Positions 9,430 through 19,904 of a DNA stretch of 64,000 nucleotides are shown here, piece after piece (position 1 is the first letter of the stretch; each line of letters opens with the position of its first letter). The stretch is from Anaerococcus jeddahensis (GTDB lineage: Bacteria > Bacillota > Clostridia > Tissierellales > Peptoniphilaceae): the NCBI RefSeq assembly GCF_001182725.1, contig NZ_CWHU01000005.1, positions 1,054,001-1,118,000 of the forward strand, written 5' to 3'. The notes beneath the pieces are model-generated. The model saw nothing but the letters and a program-made list of their open reading frames with translations. It did not search any database and was not told where the DNA came from. The position numbers and the translations under genes were made by a program.

Positions 9430-9441
9430 TTCTCTCCTAAC

Positions 9442-10218
9442 TTATATTAATGTAAATAAATAAAGACAAGGGCTGATAAATAAGATTGAATCAAATCTAT
9501 CCAAAATCCCTCCATGACCTGGAATCAAATTTCCATAATCTTTTATTTTACATTTTCTTTTTATAAACGATGCTACTAAATCTCCAGTTTCTGATAAAAA
9601 TGCTGCAATTATTGTAAAAATAATTACTAACAATATATTTTTGTCAAGCTTTACATAATTTACATAGATCAAATTTAAAATCACAGCTCCACAAATTCCT
9701 CCGATAAAACCTTCTATGGTTTTGTGAGGAGAAATTGATTCTAATGATTTGATTTTGTGTTTGCCAATAGTTGAGCCTGTAAGGTAAGCAAAAGTATCTG
9801 AGCCCCAAGCAATAATATATAACATATAAAGATACATTTTATTATTAATTCTTATCGCACTTGACATAAAAATAGAAACATAAGTTACTACAAATAAAAG
9901 TGCAAAAAAATCTTCCATCCTATACTTTTTATTAAAAATCATATATACAAAAATTGCTATGAGTATGGATGTAAATCCAAACATAAATAAATTTTGATGG
10001 TTGCTAAAGGCATTTATAACAAAAAATAAATTTATTACCATAGCAAATTTTAAAGGAACATTGTATGACAAATTTTTCAGTGCATTTACCAATTCTTTTA
10101 CAGCAATACACGAAAAAATCCCAAAACCAATTGCAAAATAAATTCCACCAAGATAAGTTATTGCAATTAATATAAAAAGAATTATTCCCCCGCCAAAAAG
10201 TCTCTTAGCTAGGTTCAT
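9442..10218 (-). CDS. cdsA: Phosphatidate cytidylyltransferase
   Basis: A 258-residue integral membrane enzyme making CDP-diacylglycerol from CTP and phosphatidate, the branch point for phosphatidylglycerol and related lipids. About seven to eight hydrophobic helices are visible. The CdsA signature lies near the C-terminus as GDLVASFIKRKCKIKDYG followed by PGHGGILDRFDS, and AWGSDTFAYLTGSTIGKHK is the conserved central block. The start overlaps the uppS end by 14 bp and has GGTGG upstream, indicating coupled translation. Confidence 0.96.
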   Translation of the reverse strand: MNLAKRLFGGGIILFILIAITYLGGIYFAIGFGIFSCIAVKELVNALKNLSYNVPLKFAMVINLFFVINAFSNHQNLFMFGFTSILIAIFVYMIFNKKYRMEDFFALLFVVTYVSIFMSSAIRINNKMYLYMLYIIAWGSDTFAYLTGSTIGKHKIKSLESISPHKTIEGFIGGICGAVILNLIYVNYVKLDKNILLVIIFTIIAAFLSETGDLVASFIKRKCKIKDYGNLIPGHGGILDRFDSILFISPCLYLFTLI

Positions 10219-10909
10219 TTATACCACCATACCTTCTATCTCTTCCAAAAAATGCATCAACTGCATCATCCAAATCTTTTTTCGAAAAATCTGGCCATAA
10301 TATATCTGTAAAATAATATTCAGTGTAAGCCATTTGATAAATCAAAAAATTAGAAATCCTAAGATCTCCACCAGTTCTAATCAAAAGATCAGGATCTGGC
10401 ATATTTGCTGTATATAAATAATTTGAAATATCTTCCTCATCAATATTTTCAAAATCTATCCCATCTTTTGCCATGTCCTTAAAAGCTTTTACAATTTCAC
10501 TTCTACCACCATAATTTATGGCCATATTTAAAACGAGCTTATCATTATTTTTTGTTAGCTCGCAAACATCAAGACAAGCCTTTATAGTTTTTTCTGGAAG
10601 TTTTGATATATCTCCAATAATGTTTAATTTTACTTCATTTTCAACGAGTAATTTTGTCTTATCTTTTATAAATTTTGCCAACAATTTCATCAAATAATTG
10701 ACTTCTATTTTTGGTCTTTTCCAATTTTCTGTAGAAAATGCATAAAGAGTTAGATATTTTATGCCTTTTTCCTTGGCATAAAGTGCAATATCCACAACAT
10801 TTTCAGAACCTTCCTTATGACCCATAGATCTTGGCAAATTTCTTTTTTTAGCCCATCTACCATTTCCATCAAGAATAATGGCAAGATGATTAAGTTCTTT
10901 CTCCTTCAT
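10205..10909 (-). CDS. uppS: Isoprenyl (undecaprenyl) diphosphate synthase
   Basis: A 234-residue cis-prenyltransferase that makes undecaprenyl diphosphate, the lipid carrier for peptidoglycan. Motifs: AIILDGNGRWAKKRNLPRSMGHKEG (active-site Asp, about residues 10-35), TLYAFSTENWKRP, and the C-terminal RTGGDLRISNFLIYQMAYTE with RDRRYGG. It is the first gene of this operon, having its own promoter. In many relatives frr precedes uppS; here the PLD/resolvase-like cassette lies there instead. Confidence 0.97.
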   Translation of the reverse strand: MKEKELNHLAIILDGNGRWAKKRNLPRSMGHKEGSENVVDIALYAKEKGIKYLTLYAFSTENWKRPKIEVNYLMKLLAKFIKDKTKLLVENEVKLNIIGDISKLPEKTIKACLDVCELTKNNDKLVLNMAINYGGRSEIVKAFKDMAKDGIDFENIDEEDISNYLYTANMPDPDLLIRTGGDLRISNFLIYQMAYTEYYFTDILWPDFSKKDLDDAVDAFFGRDRRYGGINEPS

Positions 10910-10940
10910 ACACCCTTCTTTCTAATTTTATCTCTATATG

Positions 10941-10949
10941 ATTATACCA
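10941..10949 (-). promoter_or_regulatory. Extended -10 promoter for uppS operon
   Basis: The minus strand reads TGGTATAAT (extended -10) about 32 bp upstream of the uppS ATG. No good -35 hexamer was seen. It would drive uppS-cdsA-rseP-ispG-polC. Confidence 0.6.
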
Positions 10950-11021
10950 TAAGAAATTTAAGAATTAATAAGAAATATTTTTATAAAATACGAGAAAAAT
11001 CAGCAGCATGAATTATTCAAT

Positions 11022-11059
11022 AAAAAAGTAGATTACAATTTATCTTCTAATCTACTTTT
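11022..11059 (-). terminator. Terminator of the PLD/resolvase-like cassette
   Basis: A 12-bp stem (AAAAGTAGATTA, 11024-11035, with complement 11048-11059) is followed by T residues on the minus strand. It lies 31 bp after the stop of the resolvase-like gene and isolates the cassette from uppS. Confidence 0.85.
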
Positions 11060-11089
11060 AAAATAATTTTAAATTTTTTATAATTTTTT

Positions 11090-11674
11090 TTATCCTAATT
11101 TATATTTATTTACAAAATCTTTATTAGCTTTTAAAATCTCCCTATATTCTGTAATCATATTATAAAAAGTAGCTTTTTTTAGCCCTGACTCTTCCATAAA
11201 TTTTTTGGAAGATATTTCCTCATTATCCCGTTTTTCATAAAGTTCTTCCCAATTATCTGGAAATTCCATTTTATTTCTTCCAGCATTAGATTTTCTATCA
11301 AAGTCTAGTTTGACAATATTATTATTTAAAAGTAAAGAATCAAGTATTGTTTTAAGTATAGCCTTATTCATAGGCTGTGATACACCGTATTCATAGCTTG
11401 TTTCAATTTCAGCAATTATCAAATATTTTTTTTGATTTATAAAATATTCTAATTCATTTGCTATATCTACCTTACTAATTCCTAAAGATTTAAGAGATCC
11501 AATAAGTAAGATATCATTTTTTTTCATTTCATCTTTTATTGAATTTAGTTCTCTAAAATTTCTTTTGTGTTCAACGCTTACAAAAATATCTAAATTATCT
11601 TTTCTTATTAAATCAATTATACCTTCAAAAATATTAATATCTTCTGTAGTTTTCGTATAAATATATAAAGACAT
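11090..11674 (-). CDS. Resolvase-like DNA-binding protein lacking catalytic residues
   Basis: A 194-residue protein with the outline of a small serine recombinase. The N-terminal part (about 1-115) has the alternating strand/helix pattern of a resolvase domain, including ILLIGSLKSLGISKVDIANEL where active enzymes have LDRLGR. The C-terminal part (about 145-180, SSKKFMEESGLKKATFYNMI) is a resolvase/Hin-type helix-turn-helix. The catalytic Ser and Arg of YxRVST are replaced (YIYTKTTED), and the Asp-Arg...Arg set is replaced too, so it should not recombine DNA. It starts 3 bp after the upstream gene, with AGGAGGTG inside that gene's end, so translation is coupled. Likely a DNA-binding regulator; role inferred. 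Confidence 0.7.
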   Translation of the reverse strand: MSLYIYTKTTEDINIFEGIIDLIRKDNLDIFVSVEHKRNFRELNSIKDEMKKNDILLIGSLKSLGISKVDIANELEYFINQKKYLIIAEIETSYEYGVSQPMNKAILKTILDSLLLNNNIVKLDFDRKSNAGRNKMEFPDNWEELYEKRDNEEISSKKFMEESGLKKATFYNMITEYREILKANKDFVNKYKLG

Positions 11675-11677
11675 TTT

Positions 11678-13777
11678 TCACCTCCTAAAAAACTTAAATA
11701 ACTTATTAAATTTAAATCCTAATGCATTTTCAAGTTGTTTTCTATTAATTTTAACTTTTGACATTTCTCTGTTACATGAATACTTACATTCAAATTCCCC
11801 TGGTAAAGAATTGGTCCAACTTTCTAAAATTTTCTTAGAAGTTTTATCTGATCCAAACTTAATTATTACAATGTTTGTTTTTATTATAAAACAGTTAGGA
11901 TCACTTTCCCATAGATTTCTTATTTCTTCTATAGCATCTTGTGAAATATATTTTGCATGGTAAGAAAAATCTTCATTCCAGTTTAGCTCTCTTACATAAT
12001 CAGGCAAATCAAAATTATGTTCTTTAAATATTTGTATCAAAACATTTGAAGATATTTTAATAATATCTGGATAATAATCATCTGCTATATCATTCGAACC
12101 TATCATATAATTAATAATCCCATTAACTTCTTCTATCATAATTCTTAAATATTCTCTATAGAGTGCATTTGTTGCTCTCGCCTTAATATTTTTACTTATA
12201 CCATCATATGCTACAGGATCAATATCTTTTTTTAGACCCGAATTATATTTAAGAAACGGCATTCTTTTTCTTTCAGGTTCTCCAGGATCACATATTTCAT
12301 TACTTGCAAAAATAAAAAGTGCTTGTTCTTCTCTTTGACTATTTTCACATTGCTTACTATTTTTTATTTTTTCTTTAAGCCTTCCATAGTAATGTCCATC
12401 AATTTCATCTACAAATATTGGTAGACCCTTATATGTTTCTTGAATCATATCAATTTTTGCAGTTGAAACTTCTTTAGTTGAAAAGTGCTTTAAGTTCATA
12501 TTTGTCATTAATTTTAATATCAACTCTGTCATAAAAGTTTTTCCTGTATTAGATGATGACGAAGCTATCAATGTAAATAAAGGAAGACTTGATGTAGGAA
12601 TATTTTTAATATCTGCAACACATCTTAGCTTTGCATTGAAAGGCGATGAGAACATTATATTTAAAAGTTTATAATGTGAATCTCTTAGCTTATCAATATC
12701 TCCTATAAAATCTTTTTTGTAATTATCCATCGTTTCAAATAAGAGCTCTATATCTTTTTTTACATCTTCTTTTTTGGGATTTAAATCTATAACTTTATCA
12801 TTTAAAAAGACTTCTCCATTATTATAATCAAAAGTTAGATTAGGATAATCTGTTTGAATTTCTTTAATATTTAATTTTTTTCTTTTAATTATCTTAGAGT
12901 TTACACTTATCCTTTTAATTAAATCTGGAACTATTTCAATAAAATCTTTTTTAGAATTTGCCTTTATATTATTTACTAGGATTTTATTCTTTTCCATTAT
13001 TTTATCTGCATCTAAAGTATATTTTATACGCTCATAAATCTCGTCACTCTCATCTGGTTTTTCTAATAATATAGCTTCTTGTGTTTTTATAGCTTTTTTA
13101 ATTATTGGTATATCTTTTTCTGGATCATCCTTTTTTGAAGATGCCACTACCTCTTCAGGGATATCATCAGACAAATTCCAAGCTGTTTCAAAATCTTCTA
13201 AATAAGTATCATAAGCATTTATTGTATCATCTACTTCATAAGTTTCAATTTGATTTCCAGACCACGCTTCGCTTGACATATTTGCAGAACTTATTATTAC
13301 TCTAGTTTTTCCTTGATTAGATTTTAGTAAGTAGATTTTTCTATGATCAATAGTATACTTTGGAGATCTTATAAACAAAGAACCATCACCAATCCTTTTT
13401 ACCAAATCTTTTTCTTTTCTAACATAGTCAGCAGCAAGTTCTGATAAAGTCATATTTTCGGCTAATAAATATGCTTCTGACCTTAATTTGTGTAGCTTGC
13501 TATCTCTTCTGACCATAAATCTTCCACCAAGTATAAGCTCTCCGTATTCAAACATATTTATAATTTTATTTATAAATTTAATATTATATGAGTATGTTAT
13601 AGCCCTTATTTCATCGTATCCACTAAATAAATTCTCTAAAGTCTCATAACTAGTTTCCAAAAATCTTGTGTGATATATTTTATATTTATTTTCTATAAAT
13701 TTTTGACTTGTACCATCATTAATCCCACCTAAATTTTTTTCATTTTCTTCAGTGCTAAATAGTGAAATTTGTTTCAT
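11678..13777 (-). CDS. PLD-like nuclease domain fused to a P-loop ATPase
   Basis: A 699-residue protein of unknown function. Residues about 30-210 form a phospholipase D-like domain with a single HxK motif (H145, K147) followed by SSANMSSEAW and NQIETYEV, the usual pattern of PLD nucleases that work as dimers. After a Lys/Glu-rich linker (about 210-370), a P-loop ATPase has Walker A SSSSNTGKT (K413), Walker B LPIFVDEID (D457, E458) and a sensor-like FASNE (N493). A Cys pair region lies near the C-terminus. The longer frame begins with a TTG that is part of the ribosome site, so ATG 13775-13777 after GGAGGGG is chosen. It precedes the resolvase-like gene. Function could be defence, plasmid-like or mobile; unproven. 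Confidence 0.75.
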   Translation of the reverse strand: MKQISLFSTEENEKNLGGINDGTSQKFIENKYKIYHTRFLETSYETLENLFSGYDEIRAITYSYNIKFINKIINMFEYGELILGGRFMVRRDSKLHKLRSEAYLLAENMTLSELAADYVRKEKDLVKRIGDGSLFIRSPKYTIDHRKIYLLKSNQGKTRVIISSANMSSEAWSGNQIETYEVDDTINAYDTYLEDFETAWNLSDDIPEEVVASSKKDDPEKDIPIIKKAIKTQEAILLEKPDESDEIYERIKYTLDADKIMEKNKILVNNIKANSKKDFIEIVPDLIKRISVNSKIIKRKKLNIKEIQTDYPNLTFDYNNGEVFLNDKVIDLNPKKEDVKKDIELLFETMDNYKKDFIGDIDKLRDSHYKLLNIMFSSPFNAKLRCVADIKNIPTSSLPLFTLIASSSSNTGKTFMTELILKLMTNMNLKHFSTKEVSTAKIDMIQETYKGLPIFVDEIDGHYYGRLKEKIKNSKQCENSQREEQALFIFASNEICDPGEPERKRMPFLKYNSGLKKDIDPVAYDGISKNIKARATNALYREYLRIMIEEVNGIINYMIGSNDIADDYYPDIIKISSNVLIQIFKEHNFDLPDYVRELNWNEDFSYHAKYISQDAIEEIRNLWESDPNCFIIKTNIVIIKFGSDKTSKKILESWTNSLPGEFECKYSCNREMSKVKINRKQLENALGFKFNKLFKFFRR

Positions 13778-13800
13778 GGTCCCCTCCAATTTTATAAGTC

Positions 13801-13854
13801 TATAAATTTACATCTATTTATGTACATTATAAATTTAGTCTATTAATTAGTCAA
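13801..13854 (-). promoter_or_regulatory. Strong promoter with direct-repeat operator for the PLD cassette
   Basis: On the minus strand TTGACT (13849-13854) and TATAAT (13826-13831) are separated by exactly 17 bp. The 10-bp TATAAATTTA occurs twice, at 13801-13810 and 13828-13837, each followed on the plus strand by a TCTAT-containing tail. One copy overlaps the -10 box and the other lies downstream, where a repressor would block initiation. The resolvase-like protein of the cassette is a candidate binder; this is inference. Confidence 0.7.
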
Positions 13855-13926
13855 TATTTTTATACTGATATAAAATTAATTTTTCCCAATATTTTTAAAG
13901 AATAAATAGAAGTTTTATTACAGTAG

Positions 13927-13975
13927 AAAAAATTAATATAGCCCCCACCAAAAGGTGGAGGCTATATTAATTTTT
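13927..13975 (-). terminator. Long bidirectional terminator after pilB-like gene
   Basis: A nearly perfect stem of over 20 bp with an AAAA loop (core GCCCCCACC/GGTGGAGGC) is flanked by A-runs and T-runs on both sides. It lies 10 bp after the stop of the PilB-like gene and also separates that operon from the PLD cassette promoter. Confidence 0.9.
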
Positions 13976-13984
13976 TCGATTTAT

Positions 13985-15169
13985 TTAATTAAAATAATAA
14001 ATTGAATCTAAAATTTCTTCGAAACTTGTAATTCCATCTAAAACTTTTTTTAATCCATTGTAAGTCATAGACTTAAAATTTTTTTCTTTATTCAATAAAT
14101 CTAAATCATTTTTGCTGAAATTTTTATTTTCAAAGAAAAGATTTTTGTAATCATCATCAAAATCTACAATTTCTTCAACGGCTTCTCTTCCTAGATATCC
14201 ATCGTGGCATTTTTCACAAGATCCTGGATCGTAAATATAAGTTTCTTCGTCTATATCAAAATAATTTTTTACAAAATTATATTCTTCTTTTGAAATTTTT
14301 CTTTTTTTCTTGCATGAGCAAAGTTTTCTTACAAGTCTTTGGCTTGCGAGAGTATTTACGGATTGTTTTATAAGATAATCTTCAACTCCCAAATCACGTA
14401 GCCTATTAATTGATGCAAAACTATCATTTGTATGTAGAGTCGTTAGAACCAAATGTCCAGTTATGGCAGCTCTTACTGCCATTTTTGCCGTTTCATTATC
14501 CCTAATTTCTCCAAGCATAATAATATCTGGATCTTGCCTTAAAATTGACCTAAGTGCACTTTGAAAAGTTAGGCCTATTTTTTCATTAATTGAAATTTGA
14601 TTAATACCCAAAATATTAATTTCAACTGGATTTTCTATACTAATTATATTTCTATCTTCATCGTTTAATTTATTTAATAAAGAATAAAGGGAAGTAGATT
14701 TTCCAGAACCTGTAGGTCCAGAAAAAATTATCATTCCTGATTTATTTTTAATAGCTTTTTGTAAAATCTCTTTTGACCTATCAGTAAAACCCAATAAATT
14801 TTGAGCTTTTTTAAAATTTTCTATGGAAAGAATCCTTAGAACTAATTTTTCACCAACTATTGTATTTAAAGTTGAAATTCTAAAATCTATGTGAGGAAAT
14901 TTTTCTAATTTCAAATATCCATCTTGGGGTCTTCTTTTTTCTGAAATATCTAGTTTTGAAGATAATTTAATTCTTGTCAAAAGTTTTATATAAGAGGAAT
15001 AATCCATCTCGGTAATAATTCTAAGTTTTCCGTCAATTCTAAATCTAATTCTAGAAAAATTTTTATCCATTGGCTCAATGTGGATATCACTTGCATTTAA
15101 ATTAAGAGCCTTTGTTATAAGCTCATTTATATAAAAATCAATATTGGTTTTAATTAAATTATTATCCAT
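13985..15169 (-). CDS. GspE/PilB/ComGA family assembly ATPase
   Basis: A 394-residue ATPase that powers assembly of type IV pili, type II secretion or competence pseudopili at the inner face of the membrane. N-terminal SDIHIEPM and RIRFRIDGKL are typical. Walker A GPTGSGKS lies near 151-158, the Asp box LGEIRDNETAKMAVRAAITGHLVLTTLHTND follows, and four cysteines (CSC...CEKC) form the zinc subdomain. The ATG shares one base with the comM stop (TGATG), so the two are translationally coupled; the longer TTG start is rejected because it lies in the ribosome site. No other pilus gene is in this window. Confidence 0.93.
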   Translation of the reverse strand: MDNNLIKTNIDFYINELITKALNLNASDIHIEPMDKNFSRIRFRIDGKLRIITEMDYSSYIKLLTRIKLSSKLDISEKRRPQDGYLKLEKFPHIDFRISTLNTIVGEKLVLRILSIENFKKAQNLLGFTDRSKEILQKAIKNKSGMIIFSGPTGSGKSTSLYSLLNKLNDEDRNIISIENPVEINILGINQISINEKIGLTFQSALRSILRQDPDIIMLGEIRDNETAKMAVRAAITGHLVLTTLHTNDSFASINRLRDLGVEDYLIKQSVNTLASQRLVRKLCSCKKKRKISKEEYNFVKNYFDIDEETYIYDPGSCEKCHDGYLGREAVEEIVDFDDDYKNLFFENKNFSKNDLDLLNKEKNFKSMTYNGLKKVLDGITSFEEILDSIYYFN

Positions 15170-16698
15170 CACACGCTCCAATATTTATCATCCAAAGACC
15201 TATATCTTACAGCTTCAAGCAAGTGTTTTGCCTCAATTTTTTCGCATCCATCAAGATCTGCAATTGTCCTAGCCATTTTTATAATTTTATTGTAAGATCT
15301 TACAGAAAAATTATATTTATCGAAGGCCTTTTGGCCAATTTCCTTTACATTTTTATCAAGTTTTATATATTTTTTCATAAGCCTTGTTGAAAGAGCTCCG
15401 TTTGTAGAAATTTCTTCATTCTCATATCTTTTTATCTGAATCTCTCTTGCTCTTTGAACTTCTTCTTTCATTTCTTTTGAAGATTTAGTTTTTATATTGT
15501 CATCCAAATCTTTGTACTTTACAGGTTTTATTTCTATGTGAATGTCAATTCTATCAAGAATTGGCGAAGATAATTTTGACAAATATTTTCTTATTTCATT
15601 TTGAGTACAGGTACATTCTTTCAAAGGATTTCCATAATTTCCACAAGGACAAGGATTCATAGCAGCAATCAAAATAAAGTCTGCAGGATATTTTATGCTT
15701 GCCATTGACCTTGAAATATTTATTTCCTTGTTTTCCAAAGGCTCTCTCAAAGCTTCTATAGTTTTTTTGGAAAATTCTGGAAATTCGTCTAAAAATAAAA
15801 CTCCCTTATGAGCTAAAGTTATTTCTCCTGCTTTTGGTATATTTGCCCCTCCTCCAATCAAAGAAACTTCGCTTGCTGAATGGTGGGGAGATCTGAAGGG
15901 TCTATTATTTATTAATTTTCCGCTTTCAAGAAGTCCCATTACTGAATAAATTTTTGTTACTTCAATTTTTTCTTCAAAATCCATATCTGGTAAAATTGAT
16001 GGTAAATGTTTAGCAGAAAAAGTTTTTCCACTTCCAGGAGGTCCAATCATCAATAAATTATGGCCACCAGCTGCTGCAATTTCTAGGGCTCTTTTTAGTG
16101 AATCTTGACCTTTTATATCAGAAAAATCATAAGGATATGTAATTTTTTCACTTGTATTTGATAATTTTGTTTTGTAGGGAGATTTTTTTGTATTTTCGTT
16201 AAGATATGAAACTAATTCTTCTAAATTTAAAAATGGAAAAATATCACAATCATTTATTATTGCACACTCGTCCTTATTTTCATCTGAAATTATAAAATTT
16301 TTAAAGCCCTTTTCTCTCATAGAAATTACCATGGCAAGGGCACCTTTTACTGGGACAATTCTTCCATCAAGTGAAAGCTCTCCTATAAAAATAAAATCAT
16401 CTTTTGAATTTTCAATTACTCCCATGCTTTTTAAAAGAGAAATTGCAATTGGCAAATCAAGTTGAGTTCCTTCTTTTTTTATATCTGCAGGCGATAAATT
16501 TATGGTGATTCTTCCTTGGGGAAATTTGAAACCAGAATTTATCAGAGCTACTCTAATTCTGTCTTTGGATTCTTTTATAGATGAATCTGGAAGACCTACA
16601 ATATTAAAAGCTGGCATGCCTGAAGTTATGTCAGATTCAACTTCAACCGCTTTTCCTTCAAGTCCTAAAAGACTTACTGTATTTGTTTTTGAATACAT
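15169..16698 (-). CDS. comM: YifB/ComM family Mg-chelatase-like AAA ATPase
   Basis: A 509-residue AAA+ protein. The N-terminal ChlI-like domain (about 1-170) has VGLPDSSIKESKDRIRVAL and INLSPADIKKEGTQLDLPIA. Walker A GPPGSGKT is at 219-226, Walker B is FLDEFPEF, and a cysteine cluster CPCGNYGNPLKECTCT follows. The C-terminal Mg-chelatase domain is at about 410-509. ComM acts as a branch-migration helicase that helps integrate transforming DNA. Its overlap with a PilB/ComGA-like ATPase gene fits natural transformation. ATG after AGGAG. Confidence 0.95.
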   Translation of the reverse strand: MYSKTNTVSLLGLEGKAVEVESDITSGMPAFNIVGLPDSSIKESKDRIRVALINSGFKFPQGRITINLSPADIKKEGTQLDLPIAISLLKSMGVIENSKDDFIFIGELSLDGRIVPVKGALAMVISMREKGFKNFIISDENKDECAIINDCDIFPFLNLEELVSYLNENTKKSPYKTKLSNTSEKITYPYDFSDIKGQDSLKRALEIAAAGGHNLLMIGPPGSGKTFSAKHLPSILPDMDFEEKIEVTKIYSVMGLLESGKLINNRPFRSPHHSASEVSLIGGGANIPKAGEITLAHKGVLFLDEFPEFSKKTIEALREPLENKEINISRSMASIKYPADFILIAAMNPCPCGNYGNPLKECTCTQNEIRKYLSKLSSPILDRIDIHIEIKPVKYKDLDDNIKTKSSKEMKEEVQRAREIQIKRYENEEISTNGALSTRLMKKYIKLDKNVKEIGQKAFDKYNFSVRSYNKIIKMARTIADLDGCEKIEAKHLLEAVRYRSLDDKYWSV

Positions 16699-16699
16699 T

Positions 16700-17599
16700 T
16701 TATTCTCCTAAACCCAAAATTTTTTGATATTTTTTAAAATCTTCGTGGACATCTGCACAAAATTCTCTATAAATTCCATCTTTATCTTTAAATCCTAATT
16801 TGTGGCAATGAAGTAATTGGTGATCCAAATTAAATTTGTGTTTTACATTTCCATAAACAGGATCTCCCAAAAGCGGATGATTAATATAGGTCATGTGAAC
16901 CCTAATTTGGTGAGTTCTTCCCGTTAAAATTTTTATTTTTACCAAAGAATATCCATTATTTTCTGAAACAACTTCATACTTACTAATTGCATCACGACCA
17001 GAATTTCTCACAGCCATTTTTCTGCGATTATTTGGATCACGGTCCATAAAGGTGTGGATTGTTCCAGATTTTTTTTGGAAAATTCCATTACAAATTGCAA
17101 AATATTCCTTGTCAATTTTTCTTGTCTCAAAAAGATTTTTCAAATATTTATAAGATGAATTACTTTTTGCAATTACCATAAGACCAGTTGTATCCTTATC
17201 AAGTCTGTGAACAATTCCTGGTCTATCATCGCCTCCGATGTGGGATAAATTATCATAGCCAAAATGATCCAAAAGTCCATTTACCAAAGTTTTACTTACA
17301 ATTGAACCTGCTGGATGGACAATTACATTTTTATCCTTGTCAATAATTGCAAAATCTTCATTTTCATAAATTATTTTTAAATTCATATCTTCAGCTTCGA
17401 TTTTTGCTTTTTCAAATAATTTATCAGAAATTTCTATTTCATCTTCTAAAATTAATTTGTAGGAAGGTTTTATTTTTTTATTATTTACTTTTATTTTGTC
17501 ATCTTTGATAAAATCTTTCACCTTTTCTCTAGGAATTTCTTCAAAAATATCTGAAAGATATTTATCAATTCTAATTTCTTTATTTGCTTTAATTTTCAT
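16700..17599 (-). CDS. rluD: RluA/RluD-family 23S rRNA pseudouridine synthase
   Basis: A 299-residue RNA-modifying enzyme. It has an N-terminal S4 RNA-binding domain (about 8-60) and the catalytic HRLDKDTTGLMV motif with Asp134. Further family blocks are HPAGSI, LTGRTHQIRVHM and HPLLGDPVYG. It is first in rluD-comM-pilB. No Shine-Dalgarno sequence is present; a TATAAT box ends 6 bp before the ATG, so the mRNA may be leaderless. The exact uridine target cannot be read, and the symbol is a family-level guess. Confidence 0.9.
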   Translation of the reverse strand: MKIKANKEIRIDKYLSDIFEEIPREKVKDFIKDDKIKVNNKKIKPSYKLILEDEIEISDKLFEKAKIEAEDMNLKIIYENEDFAIIDKDKNVIVHPAGSIVSKTLVNGLLDHFGYDNLSHIGGDDRPGIVHRLDKDTTGLMVIAKSNSSYKYLKNLFETRKIDKEYFAICNGIFQKKSGTIHTFMDRDPNNRRKMAVRNSGRDAISKYEVVSENNGYSLVKIKILTGRTHQIRVHMTYINHPLLGDPVYGNVKHKFNLDHQLLHCHKLGFKDKDGIYREFCADVHEDFKKYQKILGLGE

Positions 17600-17605
17600 A
17601 CTTAA

Positions 17606-17634
17606 ATTATAGCATTATGAAAAAATATATACAA
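17606..17634 (-). promoter_or_regulatory. Promoter placing rluD on a leaderless mRNA
   Basis: The minus strand has TATAAT (17606-17611) only 6 bp from the rluD ATG, and TTGTAT (17629-17634) 17 bp upstream of it. Initiation at the usual distance would coincide with the A of ATG. The intervening TTAAGT is not a ribosome-binding site. Confidence 0.65.
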
Positions 17635-17660
17635 AATAGGATTATTTAAAAAATTCAAAT

Positions 17661-17695
17661 AAAAAAAACTCTTGCAAAATAAAATTTTGCAAGAG
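17661..17695 (-). terminator. Terminator after mnmA
   Basis: A perfect 12-bp stem CTCTTGCAAAAT/ATTTTGCAAGAG with a 3-nt loop is followed on the minus strand by eight Ts. It ends the cysteine desulfurase-mnmA transcript. Confidence 0.92.
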
Positions 17696-17708
17696 CAAAT
17701 TAATTCTT

Positions 17709-19887
<2,179 letters not shown>

Positions 19888-19904
19888 TAAAATTTCCTTT
19901 TAAT

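Noticed and set aside
11090..11674. Active site-specific recombinase of a mobile element
   Set aside because: All catalytic residues of serine recombinases are replaced and no flanking attachment repeats were found.
11678..13777. Restriction-modification or CRISPR-associated nuclease
   Set aside because: PLD enzymes such as BfiI exist, but no methyltransferase, target-recognition domain, repeats or cas genes are present, so a specific assignment is not supported.
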